DNA of 49,033 nucleotides from Saprospiraceae bacterium (GTDB lineage: Bacteria > Bacteroidota > Bacteroidia > Chitinophagales > Saprospiraceae). The DNA is taken from assembly GCA_020850225.1 (NCBI GenBank), contig JADZFD010000016.1:1-49033 (forward strand). The letters run 5' to 3'. Below the pieces are notes generated by a model that saw only the letters and a program-made list of their open reading frames with translations, was not told the origin of the DNA and did not search any database. Position 1 is the first letter of the stretch. Each line of letters opens with the position of its first letter. Made by a program: the position numbers and the translations under genes. Shown one piece after another: positions 36,274 to 45,878 of this stretch.

Positions 36274-38058
36274 ATGAAATCATTTTTCTCTACGCTTTTG
36301 GCATCGTGCCTGGGTGTGATACTGGCAGTATTTGTTGGATTTTTAATTATATCAGCCATTGCAGCATCAGCTATAACAGGGTTGTCTGATAGTAGTACAG
36401 GCTATGCGGATAATTCAGTGCTTAAACTCAGTCTTGAAAATTTTATACCCGAAAAATCTGATAATATACCCAAATCCTATTCATTTGAAAATGTTCCGGA
36501 TGCAATCGGGCTCAGAGACATTAAACTATTGTTGGAAGCCGCTGCAAGTGATTCCAAAATCAAGGGTATCCTCATAGAAAACAATAATGTCAGCATAGGT
36601 CAGGCAAGTTTGCTGTCCTTGATGGAGAGTCTTAAGGAATTTAAAAAGAGTGGAAAGTTTATTTATTCCTATGCAGACAATCATTCCCAGTCATCCTATA
36701 TGCTTTGTACAGTAGCTGACTCTATATTTTTAAATCCGCAGGGTGCTGTTGATCTGAGAGGATTCGGTGCTACTATTCCATTTTTTAAAGGAATGCTGGA
36801 CAAGGTTGGGGTAGAGATGAATATTTTCTATGCCGGTAACTTTAAAAGTGCAACGGAACCATTCAGATTGAATGAAATGAGTGATTACAACAAGATTCAG
36901 ACAAGGGCATTTCTGAAAGATATGGAATCAGTGATGGTGGATGAGATTAGTCAGAACAGAAATATACCGACTGACAAAATTGAAGCTATAATGACAGGTC
37001 TTGAGGGTAGGACAGCAAAAAGAGCACTTGAAAACAAATTGGTAGACGCTATATTTTACAGGGATGAATTGGATGATTTCCTGAGAGCAAAATTAGGTAT
37101 TAAGGAGGGAAAACGAATCAAAACAATCAGTTTGTCCAAATATAAAACTCTTGCAAACCTTAAACCGGCATCTGTATCCAAGGATAAAATTGCTGTTATA
37201 TACGCTGAAGGTGAAATACAATACGGAACTGATGAACCAGGAAGTATATCTGATAAGTCATATATTAAATCTTTGCAGAAAATCAGAAATGATGAGAATA
37301 TCAAGGCAGTAGTACTCAGAGTGAATTCGCCCGGTGGAAGTGCGTTTACCAGTGAGATGATCTGGAGAGAACTGGAGAGAATCAAGCAGTCTGGAAAACC
37401 CGTCATAGCTTCATTTGGTGATTATGCTGCATCAGGTGGATATTACATTTCATCGGGTGCTGATTATATAGTGGCACAACCCAATACATTGACCGGTTCT
37501 ATAGGCGTATTTATGATGTTGCCGGATGCTACCAAACTATTGAATGATAAACTGGGTGTACGTTTTGATACTATTAAGACGCACGAGTTGGCTACTGGAT
37601 TCTCACCCGTACTCAAACTGTCCGGAAAAGAAAAGGAGTTGCTTCAGGAATCTACCATTGAGATCTATGATTTGTTTTTGGAGAGAGTATCCAAAGGAAG
37701 AAAGTTGTCTTTGGACAGTACCAAAGCCATTGCTCAGGGTAGGGTATGGACAGGACGTGCCGGAAAGCAGATAGGGTTGGTGGATGAGTTGGGTAATCTT
37801 GATGACGCAATCCGGATAGCTGCAGAAAAGGCAGGTCTGAAAGATTATAAAATTGCCGAATATCCGTATATTGAAGAAGATATGTTCTCTAAAATAGTAA
37901 AAGAAATCCAAAAAGGTAAGGGTGGTGATGATAGTGATGCACTGTTGTTTTCAACTAAAGATGAAAAGCGTTTACTGGAAATGGCAAAACAGACCAAAGC
38001 CTTACTTAAGCTAAAAGAGCCACAGATGCGTTTGCCTTATATATTTGAATGGAATTAA
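36274..38058 (+). CDS. sppA: Signal peptide peptidase SppA, 67-kDa type
   Basis: The product has 594 residues with an N-terminal membrane anchor (LLASCLGVILAVFVGFLIIS) and two ClpP/crotonase-like halves, as in E. coli SppA. The general-base Lys is expected in FYAGNFKSATEPF (N-terminal half), and the nucleophilic Ser in DYAASGGYYISSGAD (C-terminal half). Other motifs are VVLRVNSPGGSAF, LTGSIGVFMMLPDATKLL and GRVWTGRAGKQIGLVDELG. It degrades cleaved signal peptides at the inner membrane. It appears monocistronic. Confidence 0.96.
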   Translation: MKSFFSTLLASCLGVILAVFVGFLIISAIAASAITGLSDSSTGYADNSVLKLSLENFIPEKSDNIPKSYSFENVPDAIGLRDIKLLLEAAASDSKIKGILIENNNVSIGQASLLSLMESLKEFKKSGKFIYSYADNHSQSSYMLCTVADSIFLNPQGAVDLRGFGATIPFFKGMLDKVGVEMNIFYAGNFKSATEPFRLNEMSDYNKIQTRAFLKDMESVMVDEISQNRNIPTDKIEAIMTGLEGRTAKRALENKLVDAIFYRDELDDFLRAKLGIKEGKRIKTISLSKYKTLANLKPASVSKDKIAVIYAEGEIQYGTDEPGSISDKSYIKSLQKIRNDENIKAVVLRVNSPGGSAFTSEMIWRELERIKQSGKPVIASFGDYAASGGYYISSGADYIVAQPNTLTGSIGVFMMLPDATKLLNDKLGVRFDTIKTHELATGFSPVLKLSGKEKELLQESTIEIYDLFLERVSKGRKLSLDSTKAIAQGRVWTGRAGKQIGLVDELGNLDDAIRIAAEKAGLKDYKIAEYPYIEEDMFSKIVKEIQKGKGGDDSDALLFSTKDEKRLLEMAKQTKALLKLKEPQMRLPYIFEWN

Positions 38059-38185
38059 TATTTAAAACTGTTTTTTAGGTTGAATATTAAGATTTTATAT
38101 GCATACGGATATGTTGGATTTAGGTTTTGATGAATTAAAATCATATTTTTTTTAGCATAATGTTTTATTATTTAAAATTAAAAAT

Positions 38186-38193
38186 TACCTTTG
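38186..38193 (+). promoter_or_regulatory. -7 promoter element for tRNA-Ser
   Basis: TACCTTTG fits TAnnTTTG and lies 27 bases before the mature tRNA 5' end. The -33 region has TTTT rather than TTG. Confidence 0.5.
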
Positions 38194-38220
38194 CATCGCT
38201 TTTTAAATAAGGGCAGAGAA

Positions 38221-38306
38221 GGAAGAGTGGCAGAGCTGGTTTAATGCACCGGTCTTGAAAACCGGCGTGGGTGATACCACCGGGGGTTCGAATCCCTCCT
38301 CTTCCG
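38221..38306 (+). tRNA. tRNA-Ser (anticodon TGA)
   Basis: Acceptor arms GGAAGAG and CTCTTCC pair. The anticodon arm is CCGGT, loop CTTGAAA, ACCGG, giving anticodon TGA. A long variable arm (CGTGGGTGATACCAC) is present, as required for class II tRNA-Ser. The T arm GGGGG TTCGAAT CCCTC is followed by discriminator G. No CCA is encoded. Confidence 0.96.
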
Positions 38307-38316
38307 CATAAAAGTT

Positions 38317-38356
38317 AAAAGAGCATCTGTAAGAGTCCTTATCGGTGCTCTTTTTT
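38317..38356 (+). terminator. Terminator after tRNA-Ser
   Basis: AAAAGAGCA (38317-38325) pairs with TGCTCTTTT (38346-38354) across a 20-base loop, followed by more T. It separates the tRNA from yebC. Confidence 0.75.
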
Positions 38357-38423
38357 AGTTTATTGAACTCCATAGTACAGGAATAAATTAATAATTTTAT
38401 TTTTTTTTAAATATTGATATCTC

Positions 38424-39134
38424 ATGGGAAGAGCATTTGAATACCGAAGAGCAGCCAAAGAGAAAAGATGGGCATCTATGTCCAGAGTATTTCCCAAAAT
38501 GGCTAAGGCCATAACTATAGCTGCTAAGGAAGGCGGTACTGATCCGCACATGAATTCCAAACTTCGTCTGGCTATACAGGCAGCTAAGGCAGCCAATGTA
38601 CCCAAGGACAATATCGAAAATGCAATCAAAAGAGCAGCAGGTAAAGATGCAGAAGAATATACAGAAGTGAATTATGAAGGAAAAGGTCCGCATGGAATCC
38701 AGGTCTTCGTTGAATGTGCTACTGATAATACTACACGAACTGTCGCCAATGTAAAATCTTATTTCAATAAATCAGGCGGTGCGCTTGTTACAAGTGGATC
38801 ACTGGACTTTATGTTTGACAGAAAATCGGTGGTAGAATTTGAAAAACCAGATAATTTTGATGGTGATTCATTTGAACTGGAAATGATTGATTTCGGTCTG
38901 GAGAGTTATGAAGTGGACGATAATACCATCTATGCATACGGTGATTATACTGATTTTGGTACACTAACTAAGGCTTTTGAAGAAAAAGGTATTCCTATCA
39001 CAAAGGCCAATCTTCAGCGGATTCCTACCTCTCCCGTTGAATTTTCTGACGAACAGATGGTGGATATTGAGAAGTTCCTGGACAAGCTCGAAGATGATGA
39101 GGATGTACAGGCAGTTTACACGAATATGGCCTGA
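38424..39134 (+). CDS. yebC: YebC/PmpR (TACO1) family protein
   Basis: The product has 236 residues. It shows the family N-terminus [20 protein letters not shown], the helix [21 protein letters not shown], and the motif [19 protein letters not shown] followed by [14 protein letters not shown]. Members act as DNA-binding regulators in some bacteria, and recent work assigns them to translation, relieving ribosome stalling at proline runs, like mitochondrial TACO1. The usual first motif MAGHSKW is replaced by the MGRAFEYR type common in Bacteroidota. Confidence 0.95.
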   Translation: MGRAFEYRRAAKEKRWASMSRVFPKMAKAITIAAKEGGTDPHMNSKLRLAIQAAKAANVPKDNIENAIKRAAGKDAEEYTEVNYEGKGPHGIQVFVECATDNTTRTVANVKSYFNKSGGALVTSGSLDFMFDRKSVVEFEKPDNFDGDSFELEMIDFGLESYEVDDNTIYAYGDYTDFGTLTKAFEEKGIPITKANLQRIPTSPVEFSDEQMVDIEKFLDKLEDDEDVQAVYTNMA

Positions 39135-39170
39135 TATTTACGGTTGAAAATTTTTGACCGGTTTAATTTT

Positions 39171-39198
39171 TTGATTATCGGGAATTTTATTAATTTTG
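39171..39198 (+). promoter_or_regulatory. Promoter for the asparaginase-domain gene
   Basis: TTG (39171-39173), 17 bases, then TAATTTTG (39191-39198). The ATG follows 22 bases later. Confidence 0.5.
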
Positions 39199-39220
39199 TC
39201 ATTTACCTAATTATCAGGAT

Positions 39221-39730
39221 ATGCCGGATAGCTCCATTCAGATTCAGATATTTGTAACAGGTGGTACCTTTGATAAGGAATATAATTTTATCAATGGTCA
39301 ACTCTACTTCAAAGATACACACCTGCCGCAGATGTTCGAACGCGGACGCAGTAAACTGGATATCGATATCAAAACGCTGATGATGGTCGATAGTCTGGAT
39401 ATGACAGATGCAGACAGGGAAATCATCGTGTATAATTGTATCAAATCAGAGTTGGACAGAATCGTTATTACTCATGGAACGGATACGATGGTTCTGACTG
39501 CCAAAGCACTGGCACAGGAAAACATAGATAAAACCATAATCATAACTGGAGCGATGGTGCCCTATGCTTTTGGGACTTCATCTGACGGTTTTTTTAATTT
39601 AGGTGCAGCATTAGCATTTGCACAGACGTTGCCACATGGCGTATATATCGCTATGAACGGACGTTATTATAACTGGGATAATGTACGTAAAAACACACAA
39701 ACCGGCTTTTTTGAGACACTGAATTTATAA
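39221..39730 (+). CDS. Single-domain asparaginase-like protein
   Basis: The product has 169 residues and corresponds only to the N-terminal catalytic domain of L-asparaginase, which is normally about 330 residues. The residues used for catalysis are present: the Thr of VTGGTFDKEY, Thr-Asp of VITHGTDTMVL, and the Lys of DKTIIITGAMVPY. The segment SSDGFFNLGAALAFA matches full-length enzymes. The C-terminal domain that contributes to the substrate site and tetramer is missing. It ends cleanly with its own stop and is not a visible truncation; such short forms recur in bacteria. Asparaginase activity is therefore uncertain. Confidence 0.85.
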   Translation: MPDSSIQIQIFVTGGTFDKEYNFINGQLYFKDTHLPQMFERGRSKLDIDIKTLMMVDSLDMTDADREIIVYNCIKSELDRIVITHGTDTMVLTAKALAQENIDKTIIITGAMVPYAFGTSSDGFFNLGAALAFAQTLPHGVYIAMNGRYYNWDNVRKNTQTGFFETLNL

Positions 39731-39770
39731 GTAATATTTTGATTTTTTCTCAAATTGTATATATTACTTA
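39728..39770. terminator. Perfect palindrome across two convergent stop codons
   Basis: TAAGTAATAT (39728-39737) and ATATTACTTA (39761-39770) are exact inverted repeats separated by 23 T-rich bases. The left arm starts with the TAA of the asparaginase-like gene. The right arm contains the TAA of the opposing nuclease gene. It is probably a bidirectional terminator, though the stem is AT-rich. Confidence 0.4.
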
Positions 39771-40828
39771 TCATAAAAGTCCAATTTTTTTAAGAGTTCA
39801 TCAGAATATAAAAAAATGTCATCAAGTGATGTAATTTCGTTTTTGATTTCTTTTTTCTGATCATCTATAATTGCCAAATATCTTTTTACTCCATTTAAAT
39901 AAAGCCGACAAATAGTTTTTCTATTATTATCGTCAAGTAAAACTGCAAAATATGATTGAGCATCCCGGTAAGTTACTCTTGATGCATTGATTTTTTGACG
40001 AAGTATAGTTTTCACAATCATAAATCCTTCCAATTCTTCTTCGGTAGTTATTATTTTTATTTCATCTGAAGCAGATTGCTCAGCTTGAATCGCTTCCTGT
40101 TCCTTTGTTTTTTCATCTTCTTTAGTTAAAGCTATTTTAAGCCGTTCAGTTATTAAGTCACTAATATGTTGTTGAATCGATTTTTTTGTAAGGTTTGTAA
40201 ATTGCTCTAAAACTTTAGCTGTTACTACACTTGGATACACTTGTCGTGCAAAATGTTTAACGAAATCGGTACTTGGATTGGATATTTCTTGTTGAAAAAG
40301 TTGCTTAAGTTCATTTGTGTATTTTAATTCACTTGCTGTATTTGTAATACTATCTGCATCAAAAATTGTTTTGTGAAATTTTTTATGTTCTTCAATTTGG
40401 TTATCCTTTATTTCATTGATGTTGAATTCTAAAAAAGGTTTCTCATCCATTTTATTTGCCTGGACTAAATCGGAGTAAAATCTATACGTAATTCCATTGG
40501 TAAGTAATCCGAACTTCGCTTTAGAAACGTGAAAATAACGAAGTAATTGACCATCATGTAAGTTTAAATTTTGAGCCCAATGTTTACATTCAATTAAAAT
40601 GGTAGGATTTCCATCTTTAAAAATAGCGTAGTCTATTTTTTCACCTTTTTTTGTTCCAATATCTGTGACATATTCTGGAACCACTTCCAATGAATTGAAA
40701 ACATCATATCCTAAATATTGTATGAAAGGCATGATAAAAGCATTTTTTGTAGCTTCTTCTGTATGAATTTGATCTTTTAGTTTATTTACCCTATCACCAA
40801 GTTGTTTAATTTGATCTTTAAAATCCAT
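39764..40828 (-). CDS. Orphan type I restriction HsdR N-terminal-like nuclease
   Basis: The product has 354 residues. Residues about 22-145 match the HsdR N-terminal nuclease domain: EEATKNAFIMPFIQYLGYDVF, then KIDYAIFKDGNPTILIECKHW, which supplies the Asp and Glu-x-Lys of a PD-(D/E)XK site, followed by LLTNGITYRFYSDL. The helicase motor of HsdR is absent. The middle is helical and charged; the C-terminal 100 residues (VTYRDAQSYFAVLLDDNNRK) look like a separate small domain. No hsdM or hsdS is near, so it is not a complete restriction system. The adjacent minus-strand gene upstream is an SNF2 helicase, 223 bases away. Nuclease or defence activity is inference. Confidence 0.8.
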   Translation of the reverse strand: MDFKDQIKQLGDRVNKLKDQIHTEEATKNAFIMPFIQYLGYDVFNSLEVVPEYVTDIGTKKGEKIDYAIFKDGNPTILIECKHWAQNLNLHDGQLLRYFHVSKAKFGLLTNGITYRFYSDLVQANKMDEKPFLEFNINEIKDNQIEEHKKFHKTIFDADSITNTASELKYTNELKQLFQQEISNPSTDFVKHFARQVYPSVVTAKVLEQFTNLTKKSIQQHISDLITERLKIALTKEDEKTKEQEAIQAEQSASDEIKIITTEEELEGFMIVKTILRQKINASRVTYRDAQSYFAVLLDDNNRKTICRLYLNGVKRYLAIIDDQKKEIKNEITSLDDIFLYSDELLKKLDFYDK

Positions 40829-41051
40829 TTTAATTTATCGTTTTTATAGTTTAATAAATCTGTATTAAAATAATCAAAATCTAACCATTTTAATTCGTTA
40901 TAATTCACAAATATATTCAACATCTACAACTATTCAAATATTATCGCTTTAAATTTGTAGTTATGCTAAATTTAAAGCTATATTGTTAAGTCATAAAACA
41001 ACATTAAGGAAAATAATAAAATGTACAACTAAATTTACATAACATATTTTT

Positions 41052-44000
41052 TCACCCCATCGCAAACAATCCTTTCAGCTCGGCATTACTCAAGTTGCCT
41101 ATCCAGTTTTCTCCGGTGGCTACCGTCATTTCAGCCAATGCCTTTTTTGATTGTATCATCTCATTAATACGCTCTTCAAAAGTGTTTTTAGTAATAAAAC
41201 GATGTACCATCACATTGCTTTTTTGTCCGATTCTATAAGCACGGTCGGTGGCTTGTGCCTCTACAGCCGGATTCCACCAAAGGTCGTAATGAATCACATG
41301 ATTGGCAGCAGTCAGGTTCAATCCTGTACCGGCAGCTTTTAAGGAAAGAATGAATATTTTTTCAGCCGGATTCGTCTGAAATTGATGCACCATTTCTTTC
41401 CTTTGCTTGAGCGTGCATCCACCATGATAAAACATCGGTGATTCTTTATAACGCTCGGCAATAAAGTGTTGCAGCAAATCGCCCATTTCTTTAAACTGGG
41501 TAAAAATCAAAACCTTCTCACCGCTTTCAATAATGGTATCCAATTTTTCAAAAAGCAAATCTATCTTTCCACTCAAGGAAGCATCCAATTGTTTATTTTT
41601 CAAAAACTGAGTAGGGTGATTGCAAATTTGTTTCAATGCTAAAATCATTTGCAACACCAAGCCTTGACGGGCAAAAAGCTCTTTGCTATTGGTTGCATCA
41701 ATAGCTTCGATTGCCATCAGGGCTTCTTCCAAAGTCTTTTCATAAAGACTGGCTTGCTCTTTTGCCAAAGTGCTGTAACTATCTATTTCAATTTTATCCG
41801 GCAAATCACTAATGATGGATTTATCTGATTTTAAGCGACGCATCATAAATGGAGCAGTCACTTTTTTCAATTTTTCGGCTACTGCCTTATCATTATAACT
41901 TTCTATCGGTGTGCCGAAATCGTCCTTAAATTCTTTGGCATTGCCCAAAATACCTCTATTGCTATAATCCATGATGCTCCATAGCTCACTCAGCCTGTTT
42001 TCTACCGGCGTACCACTCATAGCGATAAAATTATCTGCTTTGATGCTTTTGATAGCTTTTGCCTGAGCAGTATCGTTGTTCTTAATATTTTGAGCCTCAT
42101 CTATCACCAAAGAAAACCAAGGTAATTTTTTCAATTTAGCAGCATCGGAGCGGGCTATGCCATAAGAGGTGAGCAATACATCATAATCCGCTTCAAACTT
42201 CCTGTTGGTGCCATGAAATATTTGAGCTTTTAAATCGGGTGCAAATTTTTCAATTTCAGCTTGCCAATTGGTGAGCAAACCTGTGGGGGCCACCACTAAT
42301 GCTTTTTTATCTTGTAACAATCCATCTTCTTTGTATTTCAAAAGGGTAGTGATGACTTGCAAGGTTTTTCCTAAACCCATATCATCGGCAATAACAGAGC
42401 CAAACCCGATTTTGGAATTGCGATACATCCAAGAATAGCCTCTATGCTGATAGGGTCGAAGCTGGGCATTTACGCCTTCAGGCAAATCTACTTCTTGCAC
42501 ATCAGTCAATTCTTTGATAAGGCTCATTACCTCGTCATCCATAGCAATGGCAGCACCTTTATATTCTCCACTTAAAATAGTACGCAATAGCTCATACTTA
42601 GACAACTCGGTATTGGAAGAAAAATGCTTATGCAGCTTTTCCAAATCTTGCTTATCGACATAAATATATTGCGATTTGTATTTTATCAATCCATCTGATT
42701 GTGCCAATAGTTTTTTAAACTCGGCTTCGCTCATCACGGTATCACCTATGGCCACCTGCCAATCGAAACTTAATAACTGGTCTAAGTTTATAAAGGACTT
42801 GCCACCTTTAGATTTAACTTTTACGCTTGCTTTAGGTTTAAGTATTTGCTGCAAGGATTTTGGCAATAAGACATCCATGTCCAACAGCCGAATTACCGGA
42901 ATCATCTGAAATAAAAATGGCGTGAAAGTCTCGGTATTCATTTTCATTTCCTGCTTGCCCAAACTGTTGATATAAGATTCCAATCCCGGTACAAAATCGC
43001 TCAAGGTTGCCATTGTTTGCAATACATCTAATCTTTGCTTGGCATATTTTTCTGAAGAAAGCACGTCTTTTAAAGACACAAAAGTATTGGGAGTATTTGC
43101 CAATCCTGAAACATTAATGTCGATTTGAAACTGGTCTTCGAGCGTTTCCGTTACTACTAATTGCGGTCGGATAGCTCCTTGTGTCAAATAATATTTATGT
43201 AACCAAGTTTGAATGCCACCAGCAGAAGCGCCTTCTCCCGGAGCACTAAATCCATATTCTGTATTATTGAAAAATAAATCGAGGTATAAGTCGTTTGCCT
43301 TTTCATTGGTCAGCATATTCACCATTTCGGTGATAAACAAGGAAAGTAGGTTAATGCCGACTTCCTTCTCAATCTGTTTTTCTGCTTTTGACGTTTGCCA
43401 CCAAAAAATATCGGGTGGCAAGATAGTACCCAGCTTTTCAACCAAAGCCCTCACATCTTTACTGATCATAGCCGGCAGCCATCTCAAAGCATATTTTTTA
43501 TTGGGCATCAATACGATTTGAGGCACGATAGCGCCGTTGGCAGTAAGATGCAAAGCCAAGTGAAACAAGGTATGTAGGGCTGCTGTTGAGGATTGATAAT
43601 CTAAAGTTTTATTTCCCGGAATACGACTGAGTTCCAGCATAAAATCACGCACAGAGAAACTGTCCTCATTGACTTTTACTGAGGCGTTGAAGTCTTCATC
43701 TATCGTTACTTTATTTATGCTATGCGTATTGACTGTAGTATTATTTTTTTCAAAGGCATGTAAGGCATCTGCAAAACTGATTTTACCGGTAATAATCCTT
43801 TGTCCGTTTCTAACAACTTTGTTGATAGCCTTTCCATATTTTTCTTTAAAATCGGTGGAGCCATTATAAAAAACAGGATGCTCTGCTAGCAAGCTCATTA
43901 AGGGTTCTTGAATCGGGCTTAGGCTAGCAAAAGAGAGTTTTTGATAAGCATTACTTGTTTCAAAGTCGGCAACTTTTGATTTTGATTTTGTTTTGTCAAA

Positions 44001-44561
44001 ATAGAAATCGGTCAATGCGGGGATTTCCACCGTTTGGGTATTGATGTGTAGTCCTCTTTTTTCCAGCTCTTTGATTAAATCTAATAAATGCAGTTCAAAT
44101 ACCAAGAATGGATTGTTGTCTATTTCTTCACTCAATTTATAAATCACGGAAGCTAAATGCTTACAAGGCACTGCCCAGTCCGGGCAACTGCATTGCATTT
44201 TGAAGTCTGTCCATTGCTCTGGAAACACCTTCAGACCTTCACTTTTAGCCATTTCCAACAGAGTAGGGTCAAGGTCACGGTTGAGCAGTTTAGAAATAAT
44301 GAACGGCTTGGAAACTACCGCCTCCATGAAATTGCCCAATTCCGGCTCAAAGAAAGGCGGCAAAATAATATCTACTTTATAGGGTGTAGGGCGACTACCA
44401 GCCACCTTAGCAGAGATGCGGTTTTCTTGAATTTTTATTTGATTCACAGCTCCTTTTCTGGCATAGGTAGCCCCACGTGGAAGACGATTGCTATAATCGA
44501 TATTGTTTAATGCTTGCAGCCAGTTTTCTCCCCACCAGGTATTGCCAAATTTTTGAGCCAT
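41052..44561 (-). CDS. SWIM zinc-finger SNF2-family helicase
   Basis: The product has 1169 residues. The N-terminal segment FGNTWWGENWLQAL and the SWIM zinc finger CSCPDWAVPCKH (about residues 124-135) mark the bacterial SWIM-SNF2 group. The C-terminal half carries the Swi2/Snf2 ATPase: Walker A DDMGLGKTLQVITTLL, LVVAPTGLLTNWQAEI, DEAQ box VIDEAQNIKN, SGTPVENRLSELWSIMDYSN, then IFTQFKEMGDLL, LSLKAAGTGLNLTAANHVIH and QATDRAYRIGQ. It should translocate on double-stranded DNA or remodel protein-DNA complexes; the cellular role of this group is not settled. The gene is full length. Confidence 0.93.
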   Translation of the reverse strand: MAQKFGNTWWGENWLQALNNIDYSNRLPRGATYARKGAVNQIKIQENRISAKVAGSRPTPYKVDIILPPFFEPELGNFMEAVVSKPFIISKLLNRDLDPTLLEMAKSEGLKVFPEQWTDFKMQCSCPDWAVPCKHLASVIYKLSEEIDNNPFLVFELHLLDLIKELEKRGLHINTQTVEIPALTDFYFDKTKSKSKVADFETSNAYQKLSFASLSPIQEPLMSLLAEHPVFYNGSTDFKEKYGKAINKVVRNGQRIITGKISFADALHAFEKNNTTVNTHSINKVTIDEDFNASVKVNEDSFSVRDFMLELSRIPGNKTLDYQSSTAALHTLFHLALHLTANGAIVPQIVLMPNKKYALRWLPAMISKDVRALVEKLGTILPPDIFWWQTSKAEKQIEKEVGINLLSLFITEMVNMLTNEKANDLYLDLFFNNTEYGFSAPGEGASAGGIQTWLHKYYLTQGAIRPQLVVTETLEDQFQIDINVSGLANTPNTFVSLKDVLSSEKYAKQRLDVLQTMATLSDFVPGLESYINSLGKQEMKMNTETFTPFLFQMIPVIRLLDMDVLLPKSLQQILKPKASVKVKSKGGKSFINLDQLLSFDWQVAIGDTVMSEAEFKKLLAQSDGLIKYKSQYIYVDKQDLEKLHKHFSSNTELSKYELLRTILSGEYKGAAIAMDDEVMSLIKELTDVQEVDLPEGVNAQLRPYQHRGYSWMYRNSKIGFGSVIADDMGLGKTLQVITTLLKYKEDGLLQDKKALVVAPTGLLTNWQAEIEKFAPDLKAQIFHGTNRKFEADYDVLLTSYGIARSDAAKLKKLPWFSLVIDEAQNIKNNDTAQAKAIKSIKADNFIAMSGTPVENRLSELWSIMDYSNRGILGNAKEFKDDFGTPIESYNDKAVAEKLKKVTAPFMMRRLKSDKSIISDLPDKIEIDSYSTLAKEQASLYEKTLEEALMAIEAIDATNSKELFARQGLVLQMILALKQICNHPTQFLKNKQLDASLSGKIDLLFEKLDTIIESGEKVLIFTQFKEMGDLLQHFIAERYKESPMFYHGGCTLKQRKEMVHQFQTNPAEKIFILSLKAAGTGLNLTAANHVIHYDLWWNPAVEAQATDRAYRIGQKSNVMVHRFITKNTFEERINEMIQSKKALAEMTVATGENWIGNLSNAELKGLFAMG

Positions 44562-44594
44562 CGGTCTTTTTTAAATAAATGTATAAGTTAGGCT

Positions 44595-44602
44595 CAAAGA
44601 TA
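44595..44602 (-). promoter_or_regulatory. -7 promoter element for the SNF2 gene
   Basis: The minus strand reads TATCTTTG, 33 bases upstream of the ATG. No -33 TTG at the right spacing. Confidence 0.5.
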
Positions 44603-44817
44603 ATTTTTTCTATGTATAATGAATACTTTTTGATTGAGTTTAATATTGAATATTTTGATATATAATGGAGATTGAAATGCAGAAGGATTCAGTACATAAA
44701 ATTTTAATAAATGAATTTGAGTGCTTTTTAACTGTATTACCGTGTAATCAATAAAAAACCTGAATTCAGGGAATAATATTTGTCTGATAGTTAATAAACT
44801 GTCTGAATTGCGGATAT

Positions 44818-45795
44818 TTATTTTGCATGCGTAAATTTTACTACTTTATTATTTACGGGCTTGAGGTTGTGAAGGTAGGTATATATAGCTTCCAGATCTT
44901 CCTTGTTCATTCCCGCATACATGGTCCATGGCATAATGGTTTGTTCATTTCCGGGATGTACTACAGGATTGACATAGCTGCTGTCGGTGTATGCTTTGAA
45001 ATGGGCAACAAATGCATCACTTGACCAACTACCTATTCCAGTAATATTGTCCGGGGTTAGATTGGCTGATCTTATTATTGAGCCATCCGGCAACTTAAAC
45101 TCAGCACCTCCGGCATATGGTTCTCCTACGAATTTTCCTTGCTCTTGCCTGGTGTGGCAATCCATACAACCTGCTGCTGTGATCATATATTTACCGTAAC
45201 TTAGCTTGTCTGACGGATCAGGTATCTTACTGAATACTGCCTTTTGGGGTATGGTGTTAATGATGAAATTCATAGGGAAATCAGAAACTGAAATTTCATT
45301 TTGGCTTTCGATAGGATTTAATTTTCTGATATAGGCTATTACAGATTCGATGTCTTTTTTGTCAAGCTGACCATACAGGTGGTGTGGCATGATGGGGAAC
45401 AGGGCTCTTCCTTCTTTGGTAACACCTTCAGTTACTGCCCTGAATATTTCTCCGTCTGTCCAGGTTTTTAAATTGAAAGGAGTAATGTTAGGCGCAATAT
45501 ATGTGCCGGGGAATCCCAGTTTCTGATCAAATTTTTCTCCTCCTTTTCCTTCAGTACCGGCTACCATGGGTCCGGAAAAGTGATTCCAGTCCCTTGTAGA
45601 ATGACAATCCATACATAACATAACATGATTTGCCAGATAACTACCGCGCTCTATTTTGTCTTGTGTAATTTCAATTTTCAGGTCGGGAGCGGGTCCAACA
45701 TTTGGTAAAGCAAATTTTATATATGCGAGAAGGACAACTAGAAGCAATATTAATACAATAAGTGTATAGCTACTATATTTAAAAATTTTTCTCAT
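44818..45795 (-). CDS. Membrane-anchored di-haem cytochrome c
   Basis: The product has 325 residues. One N-terminal membrane helix (YTLIVLILLLVVLLAYI) precedes two cytochrome c domains, each with haem site CMDCH (CMDCHSTRDW near residue 70, CMDCHTRQEQ near residue 205). Met residues in ALFPIMPHHLYG and QTIMPWTMYAGM are likely axial ligands. The layout resembles cytochrome subunits of periplasmic dehydrogenases, but no dehydrogenase is adjacent. I chose ATG at 45795 rather than the in-frame TTG at 45846 because it places MRKIFKYSS directly before the anchor. It faces the periplasm and would carry electrons. Confidence 0.88.
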   Translation of the reverse strand: MRKIFKYSSYTLIVLILLLVVLLAYIKFALPNVGPAPDLKIEITQDKIERGSYLANHVMLCMDCHSTRDWNHFSGPMVAGTEGKGGEKFDQKLGFPGTYIAPNITPFNLKTWTDGEIFRAVTEGVTKEGRALFPIMPHHLYGQLDKKDIESVIAYIRKLNPIESQNEISVSDFPMNFIINTIPQKAVFSKIPDPSDKLSYGKYMITAAGCMDCHTRQEQGKFVGEPYAGGAEFKLPDGSIIRSANLTPDNITGIGSWSSDAFVAHFKAYTDSSYVNPVVHPGNEQTIMPWTMYAGMNKEDLEAIYTYLHNLKPVNNKVVKFTHAK

Positions 45796-45878
45796 GGATT
45801 CAAAAATTTTCAGTATATATTTATTCAATTTAGATATATATTGCAAAAGTCTGATTCTAATGATAAAAAAAATTGTAT

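Noticed and set aside
39764-40828. A complete type I restriction-modification system
   Set aside because: Only an HsdR-N-like nuclease domain is present; there is no methylase, no specificity subunit and no helicase in the same protein.
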